Source: Flavobacterium jumunjinense
GTDB taxonomy: Bacteria > Bacteroidota > Bacteroidia > Flavobacteriales > Flavobacteriaceae
Direction: 5' to 3'
DNA length: 64,000 nucleotides
Assembly (NCBI RefSeq): GCF_021650975.2
Contig: NZ_CP091285.1
Coordinates: 930,001-994,000, forward strand
A program made the translations under genes and the position numbers. Below the pieces are notes generated by a model that searched no databases, had not been told where the DNA came from, and worked only from the letters and a program-made list of their open reading frames with translations. Positions 35,473 to 44,436 of the stretch are shown here, piece by piece; the first letter of the stretch is position 1; each line of letters begins with the position of its first letter.

Positions 35473-36429
35473 ATGATTTCAATTCCTCACAAAGCTAAGC
35501 AATTCCTAGTATTATCAATTAAACTTTTAATTGTATGTATGGCTTTTTATTATATTTATTGGCATTTTCAAGAAAACAATAGAATGAATTGGCCTATTAT
35601 TAGTTACTATTTTAGCTGGAAAACAGCTTTAGTATTAATCATTCTTTCTACATTCAATTGGTTGCTAGAAATTTTAAAATGGCAAAACCTAGTTCGTTCA
35701 TTTAAGAAAATATCGTTCCTAGAAGCTAGCAAACAAAGTTTAGGTTCGCTAACTGCTTCCATTTTTACACCTAATAGAATTGGAGAATATGGCGCTAAAA
35801 TGCTTTATTTTCCAAAAGATGAAGCAAAAAAAGTGCTGTTTCTAAATTTCATTAACAATAGCTCGCAAATGTTAGTTACTTGTTTTTTTGGGATTTTTGG
35901 TCTTGTCATTTCAACATTAACAATTAAATCAAATAATGCTTCTTCTTGGTTTTCCTTTAAATTAAAAACAATCCATTTTTTTATTCTTATTGCATTAATT
36001 ATACTTTCTATTTTAATGATTAAGTACAGAAAAATTGAACTCTATGGTTTTTCACTTCAAAAATTAATAAAAAAGATTAAAAAAGTGCCGTCGTACTTAT
36101 GGAGAACAAATTTCCAATTAGCTGTAATGCGGTATCTACTTTTTTCGCATCAGTTTTACTTTTTATTAGTTACTTTTAATTGCGACATTAATTACTCAAC
36201 AGCCTTGGCAACGATTTTTATCATGTATTTATTAGCTTCCATAATTCCGAGTATCCAATTTATTGATGTTGCGATAAAAGGAAGTGTGGCTCTTTATCTA
36301 TTTAGTTTTATAGGTATCGAAAACACAAAAGTTATTACTATAACATCATTAATGTGGATTTTTAATTTAGTAATTCCAGTATTAATAGGTGTTTATTTTG
36401 TTTTACGTTTTAAACCCCAAAAAGAATGA
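35473..36429 (+). CDS. Lysylphosphatidylglycerol synthase-like / flippase-like membrane protein
   Basis: Integral membrane protein of 318 residues with about seven hydrophobic helices, of the UPF0104/LPG-flippase superfamily. Family signals: an early TM pair, GSLTASIFTPNRIGEYGAKML (a conserved P-R-G-E-Y loop) and a late P-rich helix (LLASIIPSIQFIDVAIKG). It overlaps the following glycosyltransferase gene by 4 bp (ATGA), pointing to a joint role in building or moving an envelope lipid or glycan. It is divergent from ruvC. Confidence 0.75.
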   Translation: MISIPHKAKQFLVLSIKLLIVCMAFYYIYWHFQENNRMNWPIISYYFSWKTALVLIILSTFNWLLEILKWQNLVRSFKKISFLEASKQSLGSLTASIFTPNRIGEYGAKMLYFPKDEAKKVLFLNFINNSSQMLVTCFFGIFGLVISTLTIKSNNASSWFSFKLKTIHFFILIALIILSILMIKYRKIELYGFSLQKLIKKIKKVPSYLWRTNFQLAVMRYLLFSHQFYFLLVTFNCDINYSTALATIFIMYLLASIIPSIQFIDVAIKGSVALYLFSFIGIENTKVITITSLMWIFNLVIPVLIGVYFVLRFKPQKE

Positions 36430-37526
36430 TAACACTCCTTTTTATCTTATTAATCATTTACACGCTTGCTATTGGCTTATTTATTTTTGGTTTTTATAAA
36501 ATGACAAAACAAAAACATAGTGTTTTTAGTCCAAAAACTAATTTCTCAATTGTTGTTCCTTTTAGAAATGAAGCTGAAAATTTACCCAAACTATTAAATT
36601 CCATTTCACTATTAAATTACCCAAAAACACTTTTTGAGGTTATATTAGTAGATGATGATTCGGAGGAAGAATTACGGATTATGAATTATGAATTTGAAAT
36701 TCAGATTGTAAAGAATAAAAGAAAAAGTAACTCTCCAAAGAAAGATGCAATTGAAACTGCAATTAAAACAGCAAAACATAATTGGATAATTACAACTGAT
36801 GCTGATTGCTTAGTTCAAAAAAACTGGCTGTCTTCATTTGATAATTTTATTCAAGAAAAAGAGCTTAAAATGATTGCTGCTGGTGTTTGTTATTTACCTA
36901 AAAAAGGGTTTTTACACGACTTTCAAACTTTAGATTTCTTAAGTTTACAAGGTGCTACGATTGGGAGTTTTGGCATTAACAAACCTTTTATGTGTAATGG
37001 AGCTAACTTTGCCTATAGAAAAGATTTCTTTATCGATTTACATGGCTTTGATGGTAATGCTACAATTGCAAGTGGTGATGATGTCTTTTTATTACAAAAA
37101 GGAATACAACATGATGCAAAGTCTATTGGTTTTCTATACAATCGAGATAGTATTGTAGCTACACAAAGTGTAAATAGCTGGAAAGAATTATTCATGCAAC
37201 GTGTACGTTGGGCTGCAAAAAGCACAGGTTATTCTTCTCTTTTTGGAAAAGGAATTGCTCTTTTAGTATTTTTTACTAATCTATCTTGGGTGATTATATT
37301 CTTATTATGGTCATTACAATGTTTTAATCAAAACTTTTTTATGCTATTTATAGGCATAAAATTTTTAATTGATTTGATTTTAATCATGCAAACCTCTAAA
37401 TATTTTCAAAGTAAAACAAATTGGATTTTACTTGGCTCTCTTTTCTATCCTTTTTTTAGCACAAGTGTTGCTTTATATTCCTTATTTGGAAGTTATAATT
37501 GGAAAGGAAGACGTTTTAAAAAATAA
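36426..37526 (+). CDS. Membrane-associated family 2 glycosyltransferase
   Basis: 366 residues: N-terminal TM helix, a GT-A domain with VDDDSEEE, TDADC (DxD) and QRVRWAAK (the QxxRW motif of processive or membrane GT2 enzymes), then two or three C-terminal TM helices. It uses a nucleotide sugar, probably acting on a lipid acceptor. It is translationally coupled to the upstream flippase-like gene, so the pair likely modifies an envelope lipid. It ends 1 bp before the convergent lipoprotein gene. Confidence 0.85.
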   Translation: MITLLFILLIIYTLAIGLFIFGFYKMTKQKHSVFSPKTNFSIVVPFRNEAENLPKLLNSISLLNYPKTLFEVILVDDDSEEELRIMNYEFEIQIVKNKRKSNSPKKDAIETAIKTAKHNWIITTDADCLVQKNWLSSFDNFIQEKELKMIAAGVCYLPKKGFLHDFQTLDFLSLQGATIGSFGINKPFMCNGANFAYRKDFFIDLHGFDGNATIASGDDVFLLQKGIQHDAKSIGFLYNRDSIVATQSVNSWKELFMQRVRWAAKSTGYSSLFGKGIALLVFFTNLSWVIIFLLWSLQCFNQNFFMLFIGIKFLIDLILIMQTSKYFQSKTNWILLGSLFYPFFSTSVALYSLFGSYNWKGRRFKK

Positions 37527-37527
37527 T

Positions 37528-38052
37528 TTATTCAGCTACATTAATAACAACTGGCAAAACAAATTGTGATTTCACTTTTATTCCTCTTTTAATTGCAGGC
37601 TCAATACGAGGAAAATCAGAAAGTTTTTGTTGAAGAATACTATCAATAAGTGCTATATCGTAGGAAACTGTACCTTTAGGTATTTGTGTTTCAAATTGAA
37701 TTTTAGCATCTGGATGAATAGTCACTTTTACTTTTATTGTATCAATTTCTGGATACATTATTTGTAAAGTATCAACACCTATTCTAGACTGAATATTTTG
37801 AATGATATTATCAAAAAAGCATTGTTTTTGTAATTCTGTATCAAGAATAGAATCACAAGAAAAAGCAGTAGGAAACTCATCTACTTCTTTCCAATTAATT
37901 TTTTTTAATTCTTGTTCCAACAACTCTTGCTCGTCTGGAGCTTTTTTATCAAAAAACTGACAAGAATTTAAACTTAAAAGAAATATAAAAAGACTAATTT
38001 TTTTCAAAACTGGATATTTGCTGTAAAAATAGCAAGAATTTTTCATTACCAA
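37528..38052 (-). CDS. Lipoprotein with TonB-C-like domain
   Basis: 174 residues. The signal has a lipobox (LLSLNSC), followed by an acidic linker and a C-terminal domain with the layout of the TonB C-terminus seen in the downstream M56 protein's tail (AKIQFETQIPKGTVSYDIALID, then IEPAIKRGIKVKSQFVLPVVI). It is probably anchored in the inner or outer membrane and exposed to the periplasm. It lies about 95 bp downstream of the M56 gene, with a terminator in between, so it may have its own promoter. Function unknown. Confidence 0.65.
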   Translation of the reverse strand: MVMKNSCYFYSKYPVLKKISLFIFLLSLNSCQFFDKKAPDEQELLEQELKKINWKEVDEFPTAFSCDSILDTELQKQCFFDNIIQNIQSRIGVDTLQIMYPEIDTIKVKVTIHPDAKIQFETQIPKGTVSYDIALIDSILQQKLSDFPRIEPAIKRGIKVKSQFVLPVVINVAE

Positions 38053-38095
38053 GCTTCTTTACTGTTTAAATGATTTTATAAAAACTTTATAAAGC

Positions 38096-38131
38096 AAAAA
38101 AACCCGTTTCAATTTCTTTACGGGTCTTTTT
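38096..38131 (-). terminator. Intrinsic terminator after the M56 gene
   Basis: On minus: ACCCGT / ACGGGT stem with 12-base loop, then a run of seven T; 18 bp after the M56 stop codon. Confidence 0.75.
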
Positions 38132-38148
38132 CTAGAATATCTAATTCT

Positions 38149-39468
38149 CTATTTTTTTACTGGTTTTGGAGGTGCAGGTGGAGGTGGAGGCGGTACTAAG
38201 TCATTTTTCGAAGTATGTGCTTCAGCTTGCAATTTAAACGTTAAAGGCATTCCATACCTTACGTTTATATTTTTTCCGTTATGCACTGCTGGTTTAAATT
38301 TAGGCAACAAAGACATTATCCTTTTTGCTTCTACAGCTAACAAACCGTTAGGATCGTTATTTTCATCTTTAGATCTAGTTTCTAAATTAGCAATATTACC
38401 ATTTTTGTCTATTAAAAACTGTATAAAAATAGTTCCTTGAATATTTTTATTTGCTGCTTCATTTGGATACTTGAAATGCTTTTTAATATGAGTCTGCATT
38501 TCCTCATTAAAGCAACTCATTATCTCGTTTTTTGGTGTACTTTCACAAGTCAGAAATGAAGGTATTTCATCAACAGCTTCAAAAGGCAAATTCTCTTTTG
38601 CTTCTTTCTCTTTTTCTTGAGCAACTAATTCTATTGAAAAGAGCATAAAAAAGACTACAATTAATAGCATAACTAATGAATACTTCAGTACTCTGATTTT
38701 TTTTGATTTTTGTAACATAACGATTCGTTTTTTGATTAATGATTGATTGAAAAAATTATTTGTAAATGCGATATTCTCTATTTGAAAAACTTGATTTATT
38801 ATACTTTGATAATGCTTTGTTTTATTATGACTTACGGTTACTTCATCAGCTTCAGAATCATGCACTTCGGTTATTTTTTTTTGATAAAAGTGGAGCAACG
38901 GATTGAACCAGAAAATAATTTTCATAACTTCAAGCAGAAGTAAATCGACAGAATGTTTCTTTTCTTTATGCACTAATTCATGTTTTAGAATAATCTCAAA
39001 ATCTTTAATTTGATCACCAATGAATATATAATTCAGAAAAGAAAAAGCATCACTTGAATCTTTTAATCTAAACAAGATTAATCCATTAAAATTTTCTTTC
39101 ATTGAAGTTTTAAGCAATTTCACAATCTTCATTAATTTAAAAATGAAATAAACAAAGAAAACAATTACACCGATCAAATATAGAATTGCAATGAGATTAC
39201 CCTGAAAGAAAGACTTATTTGTAATTTCTTTCATACCAACTTTCAAATTTGAATTAACTACAACTTCATTTAAAACAACTAATTGTTGTTCTGGATTTTC
39301 TAATGAAACTTTCAATAAAGGCAACAGTAAAGAAACTATCAGACAGAACAACAAGTACATTCTATTCCATCTAAAAAAGGTTTCATTCTTTAATACTAGC
39401 TGATAAATTATTAAAAAACCAACTTGAAGAATGATCGTTAAAAAACTATACTGTATAAACTCACTCAT
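38149..39468 (-). CDS. BlaR1-type M56 metallopeptidase with TonB-like C-terminus
   Basis: 439-residue membrane protease/sensor. Four or so TM helices surround a cytoplasmic zinc protease motif HELVH (HExxH), followed by FNPLLHFYQ and the third ligand region VHDSEAD. After the last TM helix (about residue 275) a periplasmic TonB-C domain (GTIFIQFLIDKNGNI, FKPAVHNGKNINVRYGMPL) ends in a Pro-rich tail VPPPPPPAPPKP. It overlaps the BlaI gene by 8 bp; the pair should work as sensor-protease and repressor. No beta-lactamase is near, so the inducer is unknown. Confidence 0.88.
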   Translation of the reverse strand: MSEFIQYSFLTIILQVGFLIIYQLVLKNETFFRWNRMYLLFCLIVSLLLPLLKVSLENPEQQLVVLNEVVVNSNLKVGMKEITNKSFFQGNLIAILYLIGVIVFFVYFIFKLMKIVKLLKTSMKENFNGLILFRLKDSSDAFSFLNYIFIGDQIKDFEIILKHELVHKEKKHSVDLLLLEVMKIIFWFNPLLHFYQKKITEVHDSEADEVTVSHNKTKHYQSIINQVFQIENIAFTNNFFNQSLIKKRIVMLQKSKKIRVLKYSLVMLLIVVFFMLFSIELVAQEKEKEAKENLPFEAVDEIPSFLTCESTPKNEIMSCFNEEMQTHIKKHFKYPNEAANKNIQGTIFIQFLIDKNGNIANLETRSKDENNDPNGLLAVEAKRIMSLLPKFKPAVHNGKNINVRYGMPLTFKLQAEAHTSKNDLVPPPPPPAPPKPVKK

Positions 39469-39829
39469 CTTTTCCGCTTTTAATTTCTTTCAATAATGCC
39501 TCTACATCTTTAATATCAACATCATTCCTTTTCATAAAGAACGACACCATATTCTTAAATGATCCTTGAAAATAACCATCCATTAATTTATTTAATGAAG
39601 AATTAGAGTATTCCGATTTCTTAACTATAGGAAAATAAATATACTCTTTACCTTCTTGTCTGTGGGAAACAAATTCTTTTGTTTCTAAAATTCTTATTAT
39701 AGTTGATACAGTATTATATGCAGGTTTTGGTTCTGGAAGTTGTTTTATAATATCTTTCACATTACCTTCATTCAGTTCCCATAAAACTTGCATTAACTCC
39801 TCTTCTGCTTTTGTTAATTGTTTTGTCAT
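39461..39829 (-). CDS. BlaI/MecI/CopY-family repressor
   Basis: 122-residue winged-helix repressor: LTKAEEELMQVLWELNEGNV, YNTVSTIIRILETKEFVSH (recognition helix and wing) and a C-terminal dimerisation helix pair. It is expected to be cleaved or released on the signal from the M56 protein encoded downstream, with which it overlaps. The target promoter is probably its own. Confidence 0.93.
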   Translation of the reverse strand: MTKQLTKAEEELMQVLWELNEGNVKDIIKQLPEPKPAYNTVSTIIRILETKEFVSHRQEGKEYIYFPIVKKSEYSNSSLNKLMDGYFQGSFKNMVSFFMKRNDVDIKDVEALLKEIKSGKDE

Positions 39830-39889
39830 TTTTCAACTAATCTTTTAGTTTAAACTTTATTTTATACCTTTATCCTTAATAAAATAACT

Positions 39890-40390
39890 ATGGAATATTT
39901 TCTTTTAATCTCAGGTTTTTGCTTAATGTTAGTTGGTGTTTTTGGAAGTTTCCTACCTATCTTACCAGGACCACCAATAAGTTGGGTTGGATTATTATTC
40001 CTTTATTTAATTCCTGAAATAGAAAACAACTATTGGATTTTAGGAATCACATTAATAATTGCAATTACTGTTACTCTATTAGACTATATTATTCCTGCTA
40101 AGGGCACTAAAAAGTTTGGAGGTAGCAAATATGGAATTTGGGGAACAAATATTGGATTAATCATTGGAATCATTGCACCAATACCATTTGGTTTTATAAT
40201 AGGGCCTTTTCTAGGTGCATTTATAGGGGAAATGATTTACGACAAAAAAGACCACAACAGAGCTTTAAAAGCTGCTACTGGGTCTTTTCTTGGTTTTCTT
40301 GCAGGAACATTTATGAAATTTCTTATTTCAATTATTTACTTAGGCCTTTTTCTAGCAATTACTTGGGACAATTGGAAGGTTTGGTTTTAG
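39890..40390 (+). CDS. DUF456 family membrane protein
   Basis: 166-residue integral membrane protein with about five hydrophobic segments and conserved Gly/Pro-rich loops: GSFLPILPGPPISW, YIIPAKGTKKFGGSKYG and FGFIIGPFLGAFIGE, the hallmarks of DUF456. Function unknown. It is divergent from blaI and overlaps the convergent gene's stop by 4 bp. Confidence 0.85.
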   Translation: MEYFLLISGFCLMLVGVFGSFLPILPGPPISWVGLLFLYLIPEIENNYWILGITLIIAITVTLLDYIIPAKGTKKFGGSKYGIWGTNIGLIIGIIAPIPFGFIIGPFLGAFIGEMIYDKKDHNRALKAATGSFLGFLAGTFMKFLISIIYLGLFLAITWDNWKVWF

Positions 40391-40761
40391 GAAGTAGTAT
40401 ACTTTTTAAACTTATTTAACCTCACTAAATCTATTAACTGAAATACAGTATCTAAATCACCTTTATGTAGTGCAATTTTTATTCGTTCTTCTTTACAGCA
40501 CAACACAGCATGCATTTTCTTTATTTTCATTTTGTAGAACAATAAATAGCATAATCCTACTACATAGGCAATCATTATGTAACCTGATATATAAACTGGC
40601 GAAAAAACAATTAGAAATGCAAACAAATACAATAGCAGAATATATTTTATGAAACTATTTTTTTTTGTTTTTAAGACAACAGAATCAATTTCATCATATT
40701 CAACAATAAGACGTTTCTTTCCTTTTACTACTAGTTTATTATCTATTAACTGTAAACTCAT
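40387..40761 (-). CDS. Small membrane protein, PH-like fold possible
   Basis: Not recognised. 124 residues: a short N-terminal beta segment (LIDNKLVVKGKKRLIVEYDE), two adjacent TM helices (about 38-80), then a basic C-terminal part (ERIKIALHKGDLDTVF). The arrangement resembles small proteins with a membrane hairpin and a PH-like beta sheet. No operon partner on its strand. Confidence 0.55.
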   Translation of the reverse strand: MSLQLIDNKLVVKGKKRLIVEYDEIDSVVLKTKKNSFIKYILLLYLFAFLIVFSPVYISGYIMIAYVVGLCYLLFYKMKIKKMHAVLCCKEERIKIALHKGDLDTVFQLIDLVRLNKFKKYTTS

Positions 40762-40894
40762 GGCTAAATTTTTTAAATGGGTGCTCCATAAAAGTAAAAA
40801 GAAATGTTAAATAAATTTTACACTAAAAGTAGACATTTTGTTAAAGTTCTGACATAGAACAGAAAAAGCTTTTCTAACAACTATCTTTTGAATT

Positions 40895-42019
40895 TTAATC
40901 AGCTGGTTGCTGCTGAGTAACACAGTGTACCATTCCACCATATTCATATAAATTTCTAACATCAATACCGATTACTGTTCTATTCGGAAACTGCGATTGT
41001 ATTATTGCATTTGCAACAACATCATTTAAATCATCATAATTAGGAACCAAGACTACATTATTTGCAATATAAAAATTCACATATGAACCCTTATAACCCA
41101 AATTTTTACCATAAGTAGTAACAACATTAGACTGAGTTAATGGTAATTGCACAATAGTATAGGCATCACCATATTTATTTTTAGCAGCATACAAAGCATC
41201 AATGTCAACTTGAGGCACTTCCCATTCTAACAAATCAGTTTTACTCATAGTCATTAAAGTATTTTGATTAACGAACTTTGCAAAACCATCAATATGCATA
41301 TCTGTAATTTCCAACCCTGGAACACCATTTAACCAAATAAAATTTGTTACACCATAATATTTAATCAAAATACGTTCCGCTTGATTTACTGACATATCAG
41401 GATTTCTATTCGCATTTAAAATCGCACTTTTTGTAGCTAATAAAGTACCGTTTCCATCAATTTCTACAGCTCCACCTTCAATTATCATTAAATTATTCAG
41501 GTCTAAAACTGGTTTCCCCTGATCTAATCCAATTTTTTTGGGCACTTCATTACAGTTTGAGAAATTAAATTTATTTCCCCAACCATTAAATCCCCAATCT
41601 TCAACTACAAGACTTCCATTTTTATCTCTAACATAAATAGGACCTCCGTCTCTCGACCATACATCATCGGTTTTTAAAACTTTTACATCAACATTAATCA
41701 TATTAACACCTGCATTATTCAAAAGTCCTAAAATTCGATTTTTTTCTACAATATCATAAGCAGCAATATGCACTTTTTCACCACTCACTAAAGCGTTAGT
41801 CATTTCAAGCCAAGTTGCATCTAAGCTATTTCTATAAGCAACTCCAAATTGATATTGATGTGGCCAGTACAACCATGTTCCTTCATGCGTTTCACTTTCC
41901 TCAGGCATTGTATATTCAATTAATACAGGCACATTATCTGAAACTTCATCATTATCATCTAAATTACAAGCATAAAAACTTACCATAATTAGCACTAAAA
42001 TTAAATTCATTTTTTTCAT
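40895..42019 (-). CDS. Agmatine deiminase-like lipoprotein (peptidylarginine deiminase family)
   Basis: Guanidino-group hydrolase of the PAD_porph family, 374 residues from MKKMNLILVLIMVSFYAC, which supplies a lipobox-type signal; the open upstream start would spoil it. Catalytic motifs: WSRDGGPIY, EGGAVEIDGNG, TDMHIDGFAKF (His-x-Asp) and the nucleophile Cys in YGGMVHC at the C-terminus. Family members deiminate agmatine or protein arginine. The lipoprotein signal puts it outside the cytoplasm, unlike polyamine-pathway agmatine deiminases. It is divergent from the LytS/LytTR pair, which may control it. Confidence 0.88.
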   Translation of the reverse strand: MKKMNLILVLIMVSFYACNLDDNDEVSDNVPVLIEYTMPEESETHEGTWLYWPHQYQFGVAYRNSLDATWLEMTNALVSGEKVHIAAYDIVEKNRILGLLNNAGVNMINVDVKVLKTDDVWSRDGGPIYVRDKNGSLVVEDWGFNGWGNKFNFSNCNEVPKKIGLDQGKPVLDLNNLMIIEGGAVEIDGNGTLLATKSAILNANRNPDMSVNQAERILIKYYGVTNFIWLNGVPGLEITDMHIDGFAKFVNQNTLMTMSKTDLLEWEVPQVDIDALYAAKNKYGDAYTIVQLPLTQSNVVTTYGKNLGYKGSYVNFYIANNVVLVPNYDDLNDVVANAIIQSQFPNRTVIGIDVRNLYEYGGMVHCVTQQQPAD

Positions 42020-42189
42020 TTTTAATACATTTCTATTAAACAAACATTTCTATTTTGACACCGTAAAACTAGATAGAGATGCTAATTACACGAAATAAAA
42101 TCCACCAAAGTCAATATTTTGGGACTGAAAAGTTGTTTCTAATTCTGCTTTTATACTTAGTAATCAATAACTTTACATTTTACAGAACC

Positions 42190-43173
42190 ATGAAACGTTT
42201 TATTTATCATATTCTATTTTGGATTTTTATTTTCCTATTCATACTCGACTATTTCGTTCATGAATACAACACTATTGACGCATTAAATTTAACCATTACT
42301 GAATGTACTATATATGCAATCATTAGCTATACAAATCTACATTTTCTAATTAATCGTTTCCTAGTCAAGAAAAAACTATGGCTATACGGGATTAGCATTT
42401 TGGTGTTTCTTTTCATTCTTTTTATCCCCTATCACTATTTAGGACTTGGTAAAATTCTTCTTTACGATAAAGAGATTGAAACGTTTGTGTCCTTTTCTTT
42501 GAACTATATTATGTTTATTCTAATTTCATTTTTATATTGGTATGTTTTATTATATCAAAAAGAGAAACATAAAACTCTCGAACTTGAAAACACAAAACTC
42601 CAATCTGAAATTACAATCCTTAAATCACAGATAAATCCACATTTTCTTTTTAATTCTTTAAATAATATTTATTCGCTTACCTTAAATAAAAAAAGTGAAG
42701 AAGCATTAAAAACAATTGAAATTCTCTCAAAAATTCTTCGCTACTTTATTTATACAGACACCAACAAACCAACCTCAATTCAGAATGAAATTGAAATCAT
42801 TAAACAATATATTACCTTTAATAGCATTAAAAAAAATACGGAAAGAGTCACGCTCAACATAAACAATACAGTAGACTATAACAAATATGAAATAATACCA
42901 CATATTTTAATCACAATTATAGAAAATGGTTTTAAGCATAGTGACATTGCAAACAATAAAGATGGTTTTTTAAATTTCAATATAAATATCATTGAAACTA
43001 CTTTATATATAAACTCCAGAAATACGTTTAGTCCAAAGGAAACAAAACCAGGAATTGGAATGACTATTATTAAAAAACAATTGGATTATTTCTATAAGGA
43101 CAATTACACTTTAAGCATTAATGATGAAAATTTTCAATATTCATTAGCATTAACAATAAATCTTACAAAGTGA
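42190..43173 (+). CDS. LytS-type membrane histidine kinase
   Basis: 327 residues from MKRFIYHILFW; the longer frame upstream begins in the intergenic region and adds no domain. Four TM helices (first about 150 residues) precede a His_kinase domain with the phosphoacceptor motif QINPHFLFNSLNNIYSL and a short ATPase end (IENGFKHSD, GIGMTIIKKQL). It has no periplasmic domain, as in most flavobacterial LytS-like kinases. It overlaps the LytTR regulator gene by 4 bp. Confidence 0.88.
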   Translation: MKRFIYHILFWIFIFLFILDYFVHEYNTIDALNLTITECTIYAIISYTNLHFLINRFLVKKKLWLYGISILVFLFILFIPYHYLGLGKILLYDKEIETFVSFSLNYIMFILISFLYWYVLLYQKEKHKTLELENTKLQSEITILKSQINPHFLFNSLNNIYSLTLNKKSEEALKTIEILSKILRYFIYTDTNKPTSIQNEIEIIKQYITFNSIKKNTERVTLNINNTVDYNKYEIIPHILITIIENGFKHSDIANNKDGFLNFNINIIETTLYINSRNTFSPKETKPGIGMTIIKKQLDYFYKDNYTLSINDENFQYSLALTINLTK

Positions 43174-43886
43174 AAACATATACCTGCTTAATTATTGAAG
43201 ACGAACCTTTAGCTCAAGAACTAATTGAAAATCACCTTTCGCACTTTCCAAACATTCAAATAATTGAAAAATTTGAAAACGGAATTGAAGCGTTAACTTA
43301 TCTAAGCACAAATGAAATTGATATTCTATTCCTAGATATTGAAATGCCAAGTTTAAATGGAATTAACCTGTTAAAATCACTAAAGAAACAACCTTTAACC
43401 ATATTCACAACAGCATATTCAGAATATGCATTAGAAAGCTACAACCACAATGTAATTGATTACTTATTAAAACCAATTACATTCAATAGATTTTGCATTG
43501 CAATAAATAAAGTTTTAAAAATTCTAAACAAAGAAACAAGCTCTAGCAAGAATGAATACCCAGAATTTATCTTTGTTAAATCCGATTTCAAGGCTGTAAA
43601 AATCACACTTGACGATGTTCTATATATTGAAGGTATGCAGAAGTATATTAAAATACACCACATAAACGGCTACACCACTACATTAATGAGCTTATCTAAA
43701 ATCATTCAAATATTGAATCCAACAATTTTTATGAGATGTCAAAAATCCTTCATCATCAACATTACAAAAATAAACAGTATTGAAGGTAATTTTGCCCGTA
43801 TCGAAAATAATTTCAGAATTCCACTCAATAAAGATTCTAAATTAGAATTGATTAAAAAAATTGATCCCGACAAATTATTGCAATAA
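43170..43886 (+). CDS. LytTR-family response regulator
   Basis: 238 residues: receiver with Asp in ILFLDIEMPSLNG and EDEP near the N-terminus, and a C-terminal LytTR domain with FIFVKSDFKAVKITLDDVLYI, MRCQKSFIINITKI and RIPLNKDSKLELIKKI. It is the partner of the coupled LytS kinase. It is the second LytTR regulator of the window and lies in a different context from the one at 19342. The tRNA-side terminator 2 bp after the stop can end its transcript. Confidence 0.92.
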   Translation: MKTYTCLIIEDEPLAQELIENHLSHFPNIQIIEKFENGIEALTYLSTNEIDILFLDIEMPSLNGINLLKSLKKQPLTIFTTAYSEYALESYNHNVIDYLLKPITFNRFCIAINKVLKILNKETSSSKNEYPEFIFVKSDFKAVKITLDDVLYIEGMQKYIKIHHINGYTTTLMSLSKIIQILNPTIFMRCQKSFIINITKINSIEGNFARIENNFRIPLNKDSKLELIKKIDPDKLLQ

Positions 43887-43887
43887 C

Positions 43888-43917
43888 AAAAAAAGCACCT
43901 CATTTCTGAAGTGCTTT
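43888..43917. terminator. Terminator of tRNA-Asp copy 1
   Basis: 10-bp stem AAGCACCTCA / TGAAGTGCTT with loop TTTC (GAAA on minus), followed on minus by seven T. It ends the minus-strand tRNA transcript and also faces the LytTR gene on plus. An identical hairpin follows the second tRNA-Asp copy. Confidence 0.85.
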
Positions 43918-43929
43918 CTTATTAAGTAG

Positions 43930-44003
43930 CGGTCTGGACGGGACTCGAACCCGCGACCCCCTGCGTGACAGGCAGGTATTCTAACCAGCTGAACTACCAG
44001 ACC
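43930..44003 (-). tRNA. tRNA-Asp (GTC), copy 1
   Basis: 74 nt cloverleaf on minus: acceptor GGTCTGG / CCAGACC with discriminator G, D arm AGCTGGTT, anticodon stem CCTGC / GCAGG with loop CTGTCAC (anticodon GTC), T arm GCGGGTTCGAGTCCCGT. The CCA end is not encoded. Identical to the copy at 44278. Confidence 0.97.
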
Positions 44004-44103
44004 TACTTAGTTTTATTCTGGGTGCAAATGTAAACAAAAAAGTTATACCTACACCATCTTTTTTTATTTATTTTTCAAAAAATAATCTAGTCATTTTTTA
44101 ATC

Positions 44104-44156
44104 AAAAAAGCCATCCACATTCTGAAATATTAATTCAGAATAAATGGAAAGCTTTT
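44104..44156 (-). terminator. Terminator-like hairpin between the tRNA genes
   Basis: On minus: ATTCTGAA / TTCAGAAT stem with lower arms CCA/TGG and AAGC/GCTT, then a T run. It stands between the two tRNA genes, with no gene of its own visible. Confidence 0.5.
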
Positions 44157-44238
44157 CATTGGTCTAACTACTAAACCTGCTACGAGTTACAAAGTCGTAG
44201 CGTAAACAACACAACTATTTTAGATACTTTTAGGGGGC

Positions 44239-44266
44239 AAAAAAGCACCTCATTTCTGAAGTGCTT
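44239..44266 (-). terminator. Terminator of tRNA-Asp copy 2
   Basis: Same 10-bp stem (AAGCACCTCA / TGAAGTGCTT) and TTTC loop as the element at 43888-43917, again followed on minus by a T run. It lies 11 bp beyond the second tRNA-Asp. Confidence 0.85.
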
Positions 44267-44277
44267 CCCCAATTTAG

Positions 44278-44351
44278 CGGTCTGGACGGGACTCGAACCC
44301 GCGACCCCCTGCGTGACAGGCAGGTATTCTAACCAGCTGAACTACCAGACC
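44278..44351 (-). tRNA. tRNA-Asp (GTC), copy 2
   Basis: 74 nt, base-for-base the same as copy 1 (anticodon GTC, no encoded CCA). The duplicated block includes the following terminator but not the sequence upstream, which differs. Confidence 0.97.
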
Positions 44352-44436
44352 ATTGCTTGATTGCGGTGCAAATATACAACGCTTTTTCATTTCTCCAAAT
44401 GTTTTCTATAAAAAAACATGAATTATTTTTCATAAT

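Noticed and set aside
43930..44351. Doubling of tRNA-Asp as an assembly error
   Set aside because: The sequence upstream and between the copies differs, so it is not a simple repeat of the same read stretch.
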